From Desulfuromonadales bacterium (GTDB lineage: Bacteria > Desulfobacterota > Desulfuromonadia > Geobacterales > Pseudopelobacteraceae), in contig DUZS01000008.1 of the NCBI GenBank assembly GCA_013349405.1, positions 1 to 64,000 on the forward strand: a stretch of DNA of 64,000 nt, written 5' to 3'. Within the stretch, counting starts at the first letter, position 1. Each line of letters opens with the position of its first letter. A program made the position numbers and the translations under genes. The notes beneath the pieces are model-generated. The model searched no databases and was not told the origin of the DNA. It was given only the letters and a program-made list of their open reading frames with translations. Of the stretch, positions 53,232 through 62,877 are shown piece by piece.

Positions 53232-54332
53232 CTATTTTTCCAGCAGAATACGCAGCATCCGGCGGAGCGGTTCAGCGGCGCCCCAGAGGAGCTGATCACC
53301 GCAGGTAAAGGCGGAGACGTACTGCGGCCCCATCTTCATTTTGCGTACGCGACCAATCGGCACCGTTAGGGTGCCGGAAACCGCAGCGGGAGTAAGCCCC
53401 GCCAGAGAATCCGCCTTGGTATTGGGAATCAGCTTGACCCACTGATTGTCATTCTTGATCAGGTTTTCGATCTCGGCAATCGGCAGATCCTTATTCAGTT
53501 TGATCGTCAACGCCTGGCTGTGGCAGCGCATGGCGCCTACCCGCACACAGATGCCGTCAACCGGAATCGGCGACGTTGTGCCAAGAATCTTGTTGGTTTC
53601 AGCAAAACCTTTCCACTCTTCACGGCTCTGGCCATCTTCAACCTCGCGGTCGATCCAGGGAAGCACATTGCCGGCGAGCGGGAAGCCGAACTCTTTGGTC
53701 GGCATGGAACCATCGCGGAGCGTGGCGGTGACTTTCTTGTCGATCTCCAGAATCGCAGAGCCGGGGTTCTTCAACTCCTCGGCAACAACACCCTGCAGTA
53801 CGCCCATCTGGGACAGCAGTTCGCGCATGTTGGGAGCGCCGGCGCCGCTTGCCGCCTGATACGTCATGGAGCTGATCCACTCAACCGCGCCGGCGCGGAA
53901 CAGGCCGCCGAGCGCCATCAGCATCAGGCTGACGGTGCAGTTGCCGCCGATAAAGTCCTTCTCCCCTTTTGCCAGGGCAGCATCGATGACGCCCCGGTTA
54001 ACCGGATCAAGAATAATGACGGCGTTGTTCTCCATGCGGAGCGTGCTGGCGGCGTCGATCCAGTAACCGTTCCACCCCTGTTTGCGCAGTTCCGGGTGAA
54101 CCGCCTTGGTGTAATCGCCCCCCTGGCAGGTGAGGATCACATCCAGCTTTTTCAGTTCGGCAATGTCATCAGCATTTTTCAGAGTCCCCGCATTCATCGG
54201 GGCAGACTGCCCGGCCTGGGAAGTGGAGAAAAAAACCGGCTCAAAGCCGAGAGCAAAATCGTTCTCCTCCTGCATCCGCTGCATGAGAACCGAACCAACC
54301 ATACCGCGCCATCCAACAATTCCGACTTTCAT
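53232..54332 (-). CDS. asd: Aspartate-semialdehyde dehydrogenase
   Basis: A 366-residue enzyme converting aspartyl phosphate to aspartate semialdehyde for lysine, threonine, methionine and diaminopimelate. NADP loop GWRGMVG at 7-13, catalytic C132 in GGNCTVSLM, and a His in the C-terminal half ([13 protein letters not shown]). The length fits the Gram-negative type. It is 30 bases after leuB on the same strand and ends at a strong terminator. Confidence 0.97.
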   Translation of the reverse strand: MKVGIVGWRGMVGSVLMQRMQEENDFALGFEPVFFSTSQAGQSAPMNAGTLKNADDIAELKKLDVILTCQGGDYTKAVHPELRKQGWNGYWIDAASTLRMENNAVIILDPVNRGVIDAALAKGEKDFIGGNCTVSLMLMALGGLFRAGAVEWISSMTYQAASGAGAPNMRELLSQMGVLQGVVAEELKNPGSAILEIDKKVTATLRDGSMPTKEFGFPLAGNVLPWIDREVEDGQSREEWKGFAETNKILGTTSPIPVDGICVRVGAMRCHSQALTIKLNKDLPIAEIENLIKNDNQWVKLIPNTKADSLAGLTPAAVSGTLTVPIGRVRKMKMGPQYVSAFTCGDQLLWGAAEPLRRMLRILLEK

Positions 54333-54362
54333 AGGTATTTTCCTTTCGCGTTAATATTTTAT

Positions 54363-55451
54363 TTATAGATTCGCAATTATCGCCGCACCCATCTCCTGTG
54401 TGTTCACCAGCTTTTCGCCGGCCAGCTTCTGGTAGATATCGGCGGTGCGGTAGCCTTGATCAAGAACCTTTTCCACTGCTTTGTCAATGGCATCAGCGGC
54501 ATCCAGCATGCCGAAAGAGAATTTGAGCATCATCGCCGCCGAGAGAATCTGGGCGATCGGATTGGCAATTCCTTTTCCTGCAATATCCGGAGCTGAACCG
54601 CCGGACGGCTCGTACATGCCGAACGTCCCTTCAGCGAGCGATGCCGACGGCAGCATGCCGAGCGAGCCGGTCAGCATGGCCGCTTCGTCGGAGAGGATAT
54701 CGCCAAACATATTCTCACACAAAATGACATCAAACTGTTTCGGCCATTTTACCAGCTGCATGGCGGCGTTATCAACGTACATATGAGACAGCTCGACATC
54801 CGGATATTCTTTGGCAATAGTGATGACTATTTCACGCCAGAGTACCGAGGTTGACAGCACATTGGCCTTATCGATCGAGCAGACTTTTTTACTCCGTTTT
54901 CTGGCTGCCTGAAAGGCAACATGGGTAATCCGCTCGATTTCCGGAACACTATAGCGCATGGTGTCAACGCCGACCCGCTCGCGCCCCACCCCTTCAATCC
55001 CTTTCGGCTGGGAAAAATAGATGCCGCCGGTCAGTTCACGGATGACCAGAATATTAAAGCCGCCGCCGATGACCTCTTCCTTCAGCGATGACGCACCGGT
55101 CAGTGAAGGAAAAATGATGGCCGGCCGCAGGTTCGCATACAGGCCGAATATCTTGCGCAGCGGCAGCAGCGCGCCACGCTCCGGCTGCTCATCCGGAGGC
55201 AGGCTCTCCCATTTCGGGCCGCCGACAGAGCCGAACAGGATCGCGTCAGACGCTTTGCAGATGTCGATGGTACTCTGCGGCAGCGCTTTGCCCTCAATGT
55301 CTATACCGGCACCCCCGACATTTGCAGCGGTTCGAGCAAAGGTGACGGCACATTTTTTTTCAATTGCATCAAGCACGTTAAGCGCTTCGGCCATAACCTC
55401 AGGGCCAATGCCGTCGCCGGCCAGAACTGCTAATTTGTACGTTTTACCCAT
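54363..55451 (-). CDS. leuB: 3-isopropylmalate dehydrogenase
   Basis: A 362-residue enzyme of leucine synthesis, oxidising and decarboxylating 3-isopropylmalate. It opens [18 protein letters not shown] and has [28 protein letters not shown] and [18 protein letters not shown], the metal and NAD signatures. It is the first gene of a leuB-asd operon with a good promoter. Confidence 0.97.
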   Translation of the reverse strand: MGKTYKLAVLAGDGIGPEVMAEALNVLDAIEKKCAVTFARTAANVGGAGIDIEGKALPQSTIDICKASDAILFGSVGGPKWESLPPDEQPERGALLPLRKIFGLYANLRPAIIFPSLTGASSLKEEVIGGGFNILVIRELTGGIYFSQPKGIEGVGRERVGVDTMRYSVPEIERITHVAFQAARKRSKKVCSIDKANVLSTSVLWREIVITIAKEYPDVELSHMYVDNAAMQLVKWPKQFDVILCENMFGDILSDEAAMLTGSLGMLPSASLAEGTFGMYEPSGGSAPDIAGKGIANPIAQILSAAMMLKFSFGMLDAADAIDKAVEKVLDQGYRTADIYQKLAGEKLVNTQEMGAAIIANL

Positions 55452-55495
55452 GAATATAATCCCTCCAAAAGTTTGCCTCAGAATTTAATTTTTGG

Positions 55496-55525
55496 ATAAT
55501 AATTTTCATAGTACAGTTTTGTCAA
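55496..55525 (-). promoter_or_regulatory. leuB-asd promoter
   Basis: On the minus strand TTGACA (55520-55525) and TATTAT (55496-55501) are 18 bases apart, 45 bases before the leuB start. Confidence 0.7.
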
Positions 55526-55634
55526 ACTAAAAGCACAGGCAACAGGTTTCTCGTTAACATACGAATAACAGCATAACTGTTGATTAACGCAACTCCATCC
55601 TGTACAATGGCGCCATTTCCATTGGGGGGTTCCT

Positions 55635-57059
55635 GTGAACAATCTGCTCTTAATCACTGATGTGGCACGCCTGCGAAAAATTTTTGGTCAGCTTGCAGAG
55701 GACAAAGATATTCGCCTCCGCATTGTAAATGACCTCGAAAAAGGTGGCGAAGAGATCGCCATTGAAAAGCCGGATGTGGTCTTTGTTCAGACCCATCTGT
55801 CGGGTCTCTCGGCTGATATATTGCTCATGCACCTGAAAAAACAGTTGGGGCGCAAACGGGCACGCTTTGTTCTCCTGGCTGCTCCCGGACAAACGAATGA
55901 AGCAATTCTGAAGCTGTATCATGGCTGGCTCGATACTTCAGCAGAAGATGGTCCGTTCCTCTCTGAACTGGAACAGCTCCTTGAGATACTCTTAAGTAAA
56001 CCGAAATTGGGCGAAGACTTCTCCCCGGATGATCCCTTTGCATCAATTGACGGCACACGGAGACCAGGCGGTTCTGCTGATTTTTCAGCTCTCCTGAACC
56101 ATCAAGGAGTTCCCGCTGTGTATAGCGACACAGATTTGGAGCGTCAGGTTTCCGCTCCGGGCGGGTCGGAATCCTTAATGGATGAACAGGGGCTCACCTA
56201 CGCACCCCGACAAAAATTAAAGATTAATTCCGAGTTCAGTAACTCCTTTGATACTGCCGTCAGCAGCACGCCTGAACCGGCAGCGCTCGGACAGGCGGCG
56301 CCGGGCATGGCTAACGGCTGGAACAGCGAAAGTATCGATACGGCAGGAGCCAGGCAGACCCGTTCAAAAAAAGGTATGTTTCTGCTCTGGCTGCTACCGG
56401 TTGTTATCGTTGTTGTCGGCATAACCTATGTCCAGCAGAAGTCACCTGCAAAACCGGCCCCGGCTGGCGTCGCAATTGCGCCGGTCGCCGGTGAAAAATC
56501 TGCGGCAGCGGTTGTTCCGTCAAGCTCCGGCGTGCCTGTCCCAGCCAAGGAATCCGGTTCCGCCAAAGAGCCTGCCGCCAAGGTTGTGTCGCCGACAGCC
56601 ATCAGCGAACAGGACAGGGTGATTGACAAGGCGATGCTGGATGCGCTTGCCGGAAAGAAAGACCCACCTCCGCCTCCCCCCGTTGTTGTGTCGATCGCCC
56701 CCGAACTGACCGCTCTTCCCCGGTTTATTCCGGCGTACGGGCTCGACAAAAATTACAGCGCTGCACATCCGGGTTGGGATCTTTATGTGGGTAACGTTAC
56801 CGAGTTCAAGGTACTGCGGGAGGCCCAGAAAATTAAGGCAATTCAGGTGATTGATCGCGGCTGGCGCGGCCTTACTGACCCGTTTTTGAAACGGGCTTTT
56901 GGCCAGTTAGCCAAAAATCCATCCTTCAGCGTCTATACCTCCGAAAGAAAAGAGGGGTACAAAATTCAACGTGGACGAATGGCGGATAATGTCAAGGTTG
57001 TGTATTACCGTGAGGAGAAAAGCGGTCTGTTGCGGGCGTTTGCACTGACGTGGCATTGA
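55635..57059 (+). CDS. Membrane-anchored pseudo-receiver protein
   Basis: A 474-residue protein. Residues 1-120 read like a response-regulator receiver fold (LLLITDVARLRKIFG, PDVVFVQTHLSGLSADILLM), but the phospho-acceptor Asp position is Gln (VFVQ) and the acidic pair is reduced to TD, so phosphorylation is unlikely. A linker follows, then a single membrane helix (GMFLLWLLPVVIVVVGITYV, about 247-266), a Pro/Ala-rich stretch and a C-terminal domain (about 375-474) I do not recognise. The N-terminus would be cytoplasmic and the C-terminus periplasmic. GTG start with GGGG upstream. Function unknown. Confidence 0.75.
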   Translation: MNNLLLITDVARLRKIFGQLAEDKDIRLRIVNDLEKGGEEIAIEKPDVVFVQTHLSGLSADILLMHLKKQLGRKRARFVLLAAPGQTNEAILKLYHGWLDTSAEDGPFLSELEQLLEILLSKPKLGEDFSPDDPFASIDGTRRPGGSADFSALLNHQGVPAVYSDTDLERQVSAPGGSESLMDEQGLTYAPRQKLKINSEFSNSFDTAVSSTPEPAALGQAAPGMANGWNSESIDTAGARQTRSKKGMFLLWLLPVVIVVVGITYVQQKSPAKPAPAGVAIAPVAGEKSAAAVVPSSSGVPVPAKESGSAKEPAAKVVSPTAISEQDRVIDKAMLDALAGKKDPPPPPPVVVSIAPELTALPRFIPAYGLDKNYSAAHPGWDLYVGNVTEFKVLREAQKIKAIQVIDRGWRGLTDPFLKRAFGQLAKNPSFSVYTSERKEGYKIQRGRMADNVKVVYYREEKSGLLRAFALTWH

Positions 57060-57102
57060 TACGACACCGTCTGTTATTCAGCCTCTTCTGAGAAAGATTG
57101 AT

Positions 57103-58521
57103 TCAAACCTTCTTTGTTACGACCTTGCGCTCTGTAAGCGGCAGCCGCATCTCGATTTCCAGACCGCCATCGCTGCTGTTGTGTGCCTGGATGGTTCCTC
57201 TGAAAAGTCGTACGGTTTTTGCGGCAATGGCCAGACCGACCCCGGCACCGCCACTGTTCCGGCCCCGGTCTTCAGCAACTCGGTAAAACGGGTGAAAGAT
57301 GTTTGACAGGGCGGATTCAGGCACTCCGGGACCGTGATCCCTGATCTTGAGCAACGCCTCTCCGAGAGGGCTGTGTACCAGACTTACTTCCACATCCGTT
57401 CCCTCTTTCGTATAGCGGATGCCGTTGCGTACAATGTTTTCAATAGCGCTTCGCAGCAGTTCCCTGTTTCCCAGCAGGGTTGTCTCCTCGACCTGGAGCA
57501 ACAGCACCTGGCGGTTCTTGCCTGCCGCCTCAAAATCGGCGTCCGATGTGACCTCTTCCACAACATCACTCAATGAAAACGGCTCTTTTTCGAGAGTATC
57601 CTCTCCACCCTCCATTTGACTTAAAACCAGCAGATCGCTGATCAGAAAGTTCAGGCGCTCTGCCTCCAGTTCAATCCGGTCCAGAGCCTTCTGCGATCTA
57701 TTGGCGTTCTCTTGACGTGCGAGGCCGAGGGCCACATTGAGGCGGGCCAGAGGGGAGCGGAGTTCATGAGCAACATCACGCACCAGCTGTTTATTGGTCT
57801 CAATAAGTTTTTCGATGCGGACGGCCATCAGGTTTATATCCCGTCCCATACTCACGAGATCGTCATTTTTACCGCTCAATTCCTTTAAACTGACTCGTGC
57901 AGTAAGATCACCATCCGCCAAACGCTTGGCTGTTGCCCTCATTTGGCGGATTGGCGAAGCCATCCACCAGACCAGCACAAACGATGCCAGACCCATAATA
58001 ACGGAGGAGACGCCAATCCTCATCCAGATGTCCGCAGGAAGGTAGATACTGAATGAGCGTTTTTCCGGCAGATCCGCCTGCATGGTGCCGACGGCAATGT
58101 ACTGCTTTCCCGAAGGTCCAGTCATCTCTATCGCAGCGACATCGGTAACATCGTCAGACGTTACATAGGGATACGTTTTATCTTTTCTGGCTGCTGCTGC
58201 TTGTGCAACCACCACCAGTTCATGAGGCGTGCGGGCAGACAATGGTGCGCCATTCTCGGTGAAAAGGTAGGCATCAAAATCGTTTGATGCGATATTCATG
58301 GCAGTGCCATCACGCTCCAGAATACTGGCTGCAGTATAGCCATAGAGCAACAATGCATCTACAACCGGTCGAGCCTGCTTCACATGAAGTTCCTGATGCA
58401 GAGCGGCATTACGCAGTTCAAGTGTAGGCCGTGTATTTACTCCCAAAATAAAGGAAATAATCCCTGCGAGGGAAGAGGCAGCCCAAAACCAGATGAACAT
58501 TTTGACAAAAAGTGTGCGCAT
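57103..58521 (-). CDS. CpxA-like sensor histidine kinase
   Basis: A 472-residue kinase: membrane helix near 8-28, periplasmic sensor domain to about 165, second helix about 168-188, HAMP domain to about 240, H-box DVAHELRSPLARLN with H252, then N-box (IENIVRNGIRYTKEG) and G-box DHGPGVP. Arrangement and order fit CpxA-type envelope-stress kinases. It is 15 bases downstream of its regulator. The signal is unknown. Confidence 0.9.
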   Translation of the reverse strand: MRTLFVKMFIWFWAASSLAGIISFILGVNTRPTLELRNAALHQELHVKQARPVVDALLLYGYTAASILERDGTAMNIASNDFDAYLFTENGAPLSARTPHELVVVAQAAAARKDKTYPYVTSDDVTDVAAIEMTGPSGKQYIAVGTMQADLPEKRSFSIYLPADIWMRIGVSSVIMGLASFVLVWWMASPIRQMRATAKRLADGDLTARVSLKELSGKNDDLVSMGRDINLMAVRIEKLIETNKQLVRDVAHELRSPLARLNVALGLARQENANRSQKALDRIELEAERLNFLISDLLVLSQMEGGEDTLEKEPFSLSDVVEEVTSDADFEAAGKNRQVLLLQVEETTLLGNRELLRSAIENIVRNGIRYTKEGTDVEVSLVHSPLGEALLKIRDHGPGVPESALSNIFHPFYRVAEDRGRNSGGAGVGLAIAAKTVRLFRGTIQAHNSSDGGLEIEMRLPLTERKVVTKKV

Positions 58522-58536
58522 AGTTGCTCCGGCAGT

Positions 58537-59256
58537 CTACTGAGATTCGCTATCATCCTTCGTATAGATATACCCGACTCCCCGAACCGCTTTAATTCGT
58601 TGCGCACCTGCAGGCGTTAGCCCCAGTTTACGGCGCAGGTTGCTCATATGGACATCGATGCTACGGTCATTATAGTTTAGTTCACGACCGTGAGCATGCA
58701 GCAAAAGCTCTTCACGGCTGAGAGTTTTTCCGGGCTGGCGCAGCAACAGTTCCAGTAAAGAAAATTCGGCTGAAGTCATATCCAGCACATTGCCTCCGCA
58801 TACAACAGACCGGGCCCCGACGTTGAGGGTCACATCTCCGACTTTTAGTAAATCGGAAGCATCCTCCTGGTGCGGTTGCAACTGGGATGTCCGGCGCTGT
58901 ATCGCCCTGATGCGGGCTAATAGTTCCCGATGATTGAACGACTTTGGCAGATAATCATCAGCACCCATCTCAAGACCGAGAATCCGGTCAATTTCCTCGC
59001 CGCGTGCCGTCAGCATCAATATCGGCACTAATGATGCGTTCCGAACCCGGCGTAACACCTCGAAACCGTTCAGCTGTGGCAGCATGACATCCAGTACCAC
59101 AAGATTGTGGTCACCTTCCAGGGCCCGCTGCACACCCGCTTCACCATCGTGCACCGCCTCGACGACATACCCTTCAGCAGAAAGATATTCCTGCAGCAAA
59201 GCGCACAGCTCAAGGTCATCATCAATCAATAATATTTTCTGTTCCGTTTGTTCCAT
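58537..59256 (-). CDS. CpxR/OmpR-family response regulator
   Basis: A 239-residue regulator: receiver with acidic pair IDDD near residue 11, phospho-acceptor D56 (VVLDVMLP), T in LTARG and K in YLPKSFN, then a winged-helix with NDRSIDVHMSNLRRKLG. The ATG at 59256 has TGGAGG. GTAAA-type half-sites resembling the CpxR box lie between this gene and the divergent cytochrome gene. Confidence 0.92.
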   Translation of the reverse strand: MEQTEQKILLIDDDLELCALLQEYLSAEGYVVEAVHDGEAGVQRALEGDHNLVVLDVMLPQLNGFEVLRRVRNASLVPILMLTARGEEIDRILGLEMGADDYLPKSFNHRELLARIRAIQRRTSQLQPHQEDASDLLKVGDVTLNVGARSVVCGGNVLDMTSAEFSLLELLLRQPGKTLSREELLLHAHGRELNYNDRSIDVHMSNLRRKLGLTPAGAQRIKAVRGVGYIYTKDDSESQ

Positions 59257-59491
59257 AATTGCCTCCAGCACTATGAAGCAGACTCTCACTGAAAATACAA
59301 CAGGATAACTGTTAAGATTTGTAAGGTACCACTGTATATGTCAGGTAAAGCACGCTGCACGCATATTGAGGATTTTGACGTACTCAGCAGCGACATCACC
59401 AGGCAGAGGGAGTTACAAAGCCTTACACTTCTTTACATATCCTGACGCAACTTTACAAAAAAAAAGTGTAAGGTCTCACCATAGTAATTCG
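59257..59491. promoter_or_regulatory. Divergent regulatory region with CpxR-like boxes
   Basis: GTTAA-n5-GTAAG lies at 59311-59325 on the plus strand. CTTAC-n5-TTTAC at 59422-59436 reads GTAAA-n5-GTAAG on the other strand, matching the known CpxR pattern GTAAA-n5-GTAA. CCTTACACTT (59421-59430) recurs inverted as AAGTGTAAGG (59464-59473), adding a further GTAAG half-site. A weak -10 (TAGTAA, 59482-59487) lies before the riboswitch. Confidence 0.55.
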
Positions 59492-59576
59492 ACACACGAT
59501 AATACTAAACCATCTGCGAGGATGGGGCGGAAAGCCTACAGGGTCTCTTTGAGACAGCCGGGATGCCGAAATGTCA
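59492..59576 (+). promoter_or_regulatory. GEMM-Ib riboswitch (3',3'-cGAMP-type, GEMM-I class)
   Basis: ACACACGATAATACTAAACC, then a stem with GCGA tetraloop (CCATC/GGATGG), GGGGCGGAAAGCCTA, a second hairpin GGGTCTC/GAGACA, and GCCGGGATGCCGAAAT. This order and wording match the GEMM-I class and in particular the Geobacter 3',3'-cGAMP-selective sequences found upstream of pgcA. A GEMM-I c-di-GMP preference cannot be excluded by eye. The next gene is a PgcA-like cytochrome. Confidence 0.88.
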
Positions 59577-59602
59577 CCACTTTATTCGGTCCCGGTTTTT
59601 TT
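59558..59602 (+). terminator. Riboswitch expression platform, intrinsic terminator
   Basis: CCGGGA (59558-59563) and CCGAA (59566-59570) from the aptamer 3' part can pair with TTCGGTCCCGG (59585-59595), followed by seven T. Aptamer folding and this stem are mutually exclusive, so ligand binding would favour read-through. Confidence 0.8.
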
Positions 59603-59729
59603 GTGTCCGGACACAAACGAGACGGGGACGGCACGAGGAGGTGTCGCAAGACGACAACACTATGGACAATCAATTATCGACAGATTCATTCACTCTCACC
59701 AACACCACACATCTTTGGAGGAATTATCT

Positions 59730-60248
59730 ATGTTCGTTAAATCAAAGAAATTTATAACCGTGTGCAGCATATCATCATTACTGATTGCAGGTTTCGCCGT
59801 CGCCGGCTTTGCTGATGAGGATTCAGACTACAAAAGCGAAAAGAAAGAGAAGAGAGATCACCATTATGTAAGACCGACGGCAACACCACGACCGACTGCA
59901 ACACCACGGCCAACGGCAACACCACGGCCAACGGCAACACCGGCACCAACTGCCACGCCGCGGCCTACGGCAACTCCGGCACCAACCGCTACGCCGCGTC
60001 CGACGGCAACTCCGGCGCCAACACCGACACCGACACCACGTCCGACGGCAACTCCGGCACCAACCGCAACCCCTGCTCCGGTAAAAACATGGGCATTGTA
60101 TAACGCCAACTGCGCCATGTGTCATGGGACATCGAAGCAGGGTGCGTCAGCATCCACCACCCAAGCCGCTATCACCAACAATCTTGGCGGCATGGGCTCC
60201 ATCAAACTGACTTCGGCTCAGCTTACCGCTCTGGCAGCAGGTCAGTAA
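59730..60248 (+). CDS. PgcA-like monoheme c-type cytochrome with Pro/Thr repeat stalk
   Basis: A 172-residue exported protein. Signal peptide about 1-28; then a charged linker; [12 protein letters not shown] repeats at residues 48-117; then [18 protein letters not shown] with one CxxCH (C128-H132) and a possible axial Met155 in GGMGS. PgcA of Geobacter is an extracellular cytochrome with Pro/Thr repeats, three heme domains and a cGAMP riboswitch. This one keeps the layout but has one heme and about a third of the length. ATG 59730 has GGAGG. The Pro/Thr stalk is an ideal site for O-glycosylation, and the next genes encode the machinery. Confidence 0.85.
   Translation: MFVKSKKFITVCSISSLLIAGFAVAGFADEDSDYKSEKKEKRDHHYVRPTATPRPTATPRPTATPRPTATPAPTATPRPTATPAPTATPRPTATPAPTPTPTPRPTATPAPTATPAPVKTWALYNANCAMCHGTSKQGASASTTQAAITNNLGGMGSIKLTSAQLTALAAGQ
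59871..60080 (+). repeat. Pro/Thr hexapeptide-coding tandem repeat
   Basis: About eleven imperfect 18-base units coding RPTATP or APTATP, within the cytochrome gene. Copy number could change by slippage without breaking the frame. Confidence 0.9.
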
Positions 60249-60279
60249 CGAAGATACGCTGCTAACGTACCACTAACGG

Positions 60280-60310
60280 CCGGGAGGGCACACTGCTCTC
60301 CCGGTTTTTT
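60280..60310 (+). terminator. Intrinsic terminator after the cytochrome gene
   Basis: CCGGGAG and CTCCCGG arms (60280-60286, 60298-60304) are followed by six T. It separates the cytochrome from the mannosyltransferase gene 34 bases on. Confidence 0.85.
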
Positions 60311-60343
60311 AAACTGTCGTACCTAAAACTACGGGCAGAGGAA

Positions 60344-62800
60344 ATGAGCGGAATGATGCGCATACTGGTTACCATAGTACTGCTGCTGCACATGGCACCG
60401 TGCCTTTCAGCCGCCGGGATTCCACCCGCACAAAGTGACGGCGCAATCCTCAATGCACGGGAATGGTCACAGTACGACTGGAACGGCACTGCTGCAAACA
60501 CCGGAGCAGCGCGCTTCATGATCGTGCAGAATACAGACGCCGCAGAGCTCCTTATTGTCGCTTCAGCGCCAAACGATGCCCGCTTTGTACGTGACGTTGC
60601 AGTTGAGCCGGATACCGTCTATCTCTTCAGCTGTCAGGCCCGGAGCAAAAATATCGGATCTGATGCCCGTGGCGTCAATATTTCGGTTAAAGACATTCTG
60701 GGCGGTTCTCCAGAAATACCCGCCAATGAGAAGGAGTGGCAGACTCTTGCCTTTTACGGCAAAACAGGCCCGGAGCAGAGGAAGATCTCCGTAACGGTCG
60801 GCATTGGCGGCTATGGCAGCGTAAACAGTGGTACCGCCTGGTTCAGGAACATTTCGGTACGTAAGGCTGCCAGCGTTCCGGCAGACATCAGCGTTGTGCC
60901 GTTGCTCCCGGCCGACGCATCATCTCCACCACCAGCCGGAACAAACCGTGCCGGCGGCCTGGTAATTGCCGTTTTGGGATGTTTTGGCCTCCTCATGGCG
61001 TGGTGGGGCACTATACTGGGAAAGCAGAATTCCAGAACAGGCGAAGAGGTTACACAGAATACAGTGCTGACTTCTGAACCACAGGAAAAGGTTGAGCGGC
61101 GCGACATGGCCGTTATGGGAGCATTGGCGGCAGTGTGTCTGCTTGTTTCACTGTTCAATCTTGGCGGGCACCATGCACCTGAGACCGGCAGACTGGCAGC
61201 GACGTCCGGAGAATTCATAACTGTCGAGTTTGGACGTGAAGTCGATCTTTCCCGGATATATTACTACTGCGGCATCAATAACCGGGAAGGTGACGATAAG
61301 CAGTACACTTTCGCTGCTCGAACTTCATCCGGAGCCTTTGAAACCGTGACCTCCTTCGTCAAAAAAGACTCGAATACCTGGAAGTACCGTGAAGTCGCCA
61401 TACGCACAACGGCTGTCCGGCTCGTTGCTAACGCACCCGGCAGCCGTTTGAATGAACTTGCCTTTGTTGAAAAGGGGAGCCGAACTCCTCTGACTGGGTT
61501 GAAAATCGGAGCCACGAATTTCACCAACTCTCGATTTGGTAAACCTGAAAATCTGATAGATGAGCAGACGGCTTTCGAGTATGCCCCCTCATTCCGGACC
61601 GGATTCTATTTCGACGAAATTTATCATGCCCGGACCGCCTGGGAAATGCTCAATCTCATCGAGCCCTATGAAACAACGCATCCACCGCTGGGCAAGACGC
61701 TGATCGCAGCCGGAATTGCTGTTTTCGGCATGAACCCCTTTGGCTGGCGGAGCGTCGGGGCACTGTTCGGCGTTGCACTGGTTCCGCTTATGTACCTTCT
61801 TGGCCTGAAACTGTTCCGCAACCGCTTTTACGCCTTCTGCACGTCGTTTCTGATGTTGGTCGAATTCATGCGCTTCGCCCAGACGCGTGTAGCGGTGATC
61901 GATGTCTACGGCGTTTTTTTCATCCTGATTATTTACTATTTACTGCTCGACCTGTTTCCGGAGAAGGGAGAAACCTCCCGCAGGAGTGTCACCAGAACAA
62001 TTTTTCTGGCGGGGATTGCCTTCGGAGTCGGAGCAGCGTGCAAGTGGATTGTACTCTATGCCGGGTGCGGTATGGCGCTGCTGGCGGTGCTGCGGACGCT
62101 GGCAGATCTGCGCTGCCGGAATTACCCTGAATCACGCAGCGCCGTCACATTTGTCCTGCAACGGATCGGCCTCTGCCTGATAGCATTCGGAGCTGTACCG
62201 GCCGTAATCTATCTGCTCGCATATATACCATTTCTCCTTATTCCCGGTCCGGGACACGAACTGGCCGATGTATTCCGTATTCAGGCTCATATGCTCGACT
62301 ACCACCGTACGCTCAAGGCAACCCACCCGTTTTCGTCGGCATGGTGGACATGGCCGCTTAATCTCTACCCCATGTGGATGTACACCGGCGAAGGGCTTTC
62401 CACCGGCACCGCCTCAAGCATAGTTTCCTTCGGCAACCCGGCGGTCTTCTGGGTTGGCGTGCCGGCGGTCGCAGCAACGGCCGTACATGCGATACGCACC
62501 CGTGACAGCAAGTCAGGGGTCATACTGCTTGCGCTCATCTGTCAATACCTGCCGTGGATCGGTATAAATCGGATGGCATTCATCTATCACTTTTTCTCAA
62601 CAGTGCCGTTTATGATCCTCTGCATCGTTACGGCTCTGAAGAGCGCAGAAAACTGCTGCCCGCACTTCCGCAGAGTGACGTGGGGATACCTGGGAATTGC
62701 TGCCGGGCTATTTATCATTTTCTACCCGGTGTTGTCAGGAATGCATATTTCGCGGGATTACATCGCGATGCTCAAATGGTTTCCGACCTGGTACTTTTGA
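60344..62800 (+). CDS. Protein O-mannosyltransferase-like (GT39/PMT family) with N-terminal beta domains
   Basis: An 818-residue membrane protein. N-terminal signal, then beta-rich extracytoplasmic domains (to about residue 410; the second resembles a discoidin/CBM fold: VEFGREVDLSRIYYY), with a membrane helix near 205-225. The GT39 core follows: FYFDEIYHARTAWEM (about 420), with the catalytic Asp-Glu, and THPPLGK (about 445), then multiple membrane helices. PMT enzymes move mannose from polyprenyl phosphate to Ser/Thr of exported proteins. It lies just downstream of a Pro/Thr-rich cytochrome and upstream of a dolichyl-phosphate-mannose-synthase-like gene. Lack of a second PMT partner is noted. 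Confidence 0.85.
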   Translation: MSGMMRILVTIVLLLHMAPCLSAAGIPPAQSDGAILNAREWSQYDWNGTAANTGAARFMIVQNTDAAELLIVASAPNDARFVRDVAVEPDTVYLFSCQARSKNIGSDARGVNISVKDILGGSPEIPANEKEWQTLAFYGKTGPEQRKISVTVGIGGYGSVNSGTAWFRNISVRKAASVPADISVVPLLPADASSPPPAGTNRAGGLVIAVLGCFGLLMAWWGTILGKQNSRTGEEVTQNTVLTSEPQEKVERRDMAVMGALAAVCLLVSLFNLGGHHAPETGRLAATSGEFITVEFGREVDLSRIYYYCGINNREGDDKQYTFAARTSSGAFETVTSFVKKDSNTWKYREVAIRTTAVRLVANAPGSRLNELAFVEKGSRTPLTGLKIGATNFTNSRFGKPENLIDEQTAFEYAPSFRTGFYFDEIYHARTAWEMLNLIEPYETTHPPLGKTLIAAGIAVFGMNPFGWRSVGALFGVALVPLMYLLGLKLFRNRFYAFCTSFLMLVEFMRFAQTRVAVIDVYGVFFILIIYYLLLDLFPEKGETSRRSVTRTIFLAGIAFGVGAACKWIVLYAGCGMALLAVLRTLADLRCRNYPESRSAVTFVLQRIGLCLIAFGAVPAVIYLLAYIPFLLIPGPGHELADVFRIQAHMLDYHRTLKATHPFSSAWWTWPLNLYPMWMYTGEGLSTGTASSIVSFGNPAVFWVGVPAVAATAVHAIRTRDSKSGVILLALICQYLPWIGINRMAFIYHFFSTVPFMILCIVTALKSAENCCPHFRRVTWGYLGIAAGLFIIFYPVLSGMHISRDYIAMLKWFPTWYF

Positions 62801-62877
62801 TGATGACACCACAACACCTCTCCGACACTGAGGCCGATGTAAATCGCCCTAAATCTGATTTATAAAAAGGATAAGAT

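Noticed and set aside
59864-60118. Antisense frame rich in Gly and Val over the Pro/Thr repeat
   Set aside because: It is the complement of the RPTATP repeat and has no start signals.
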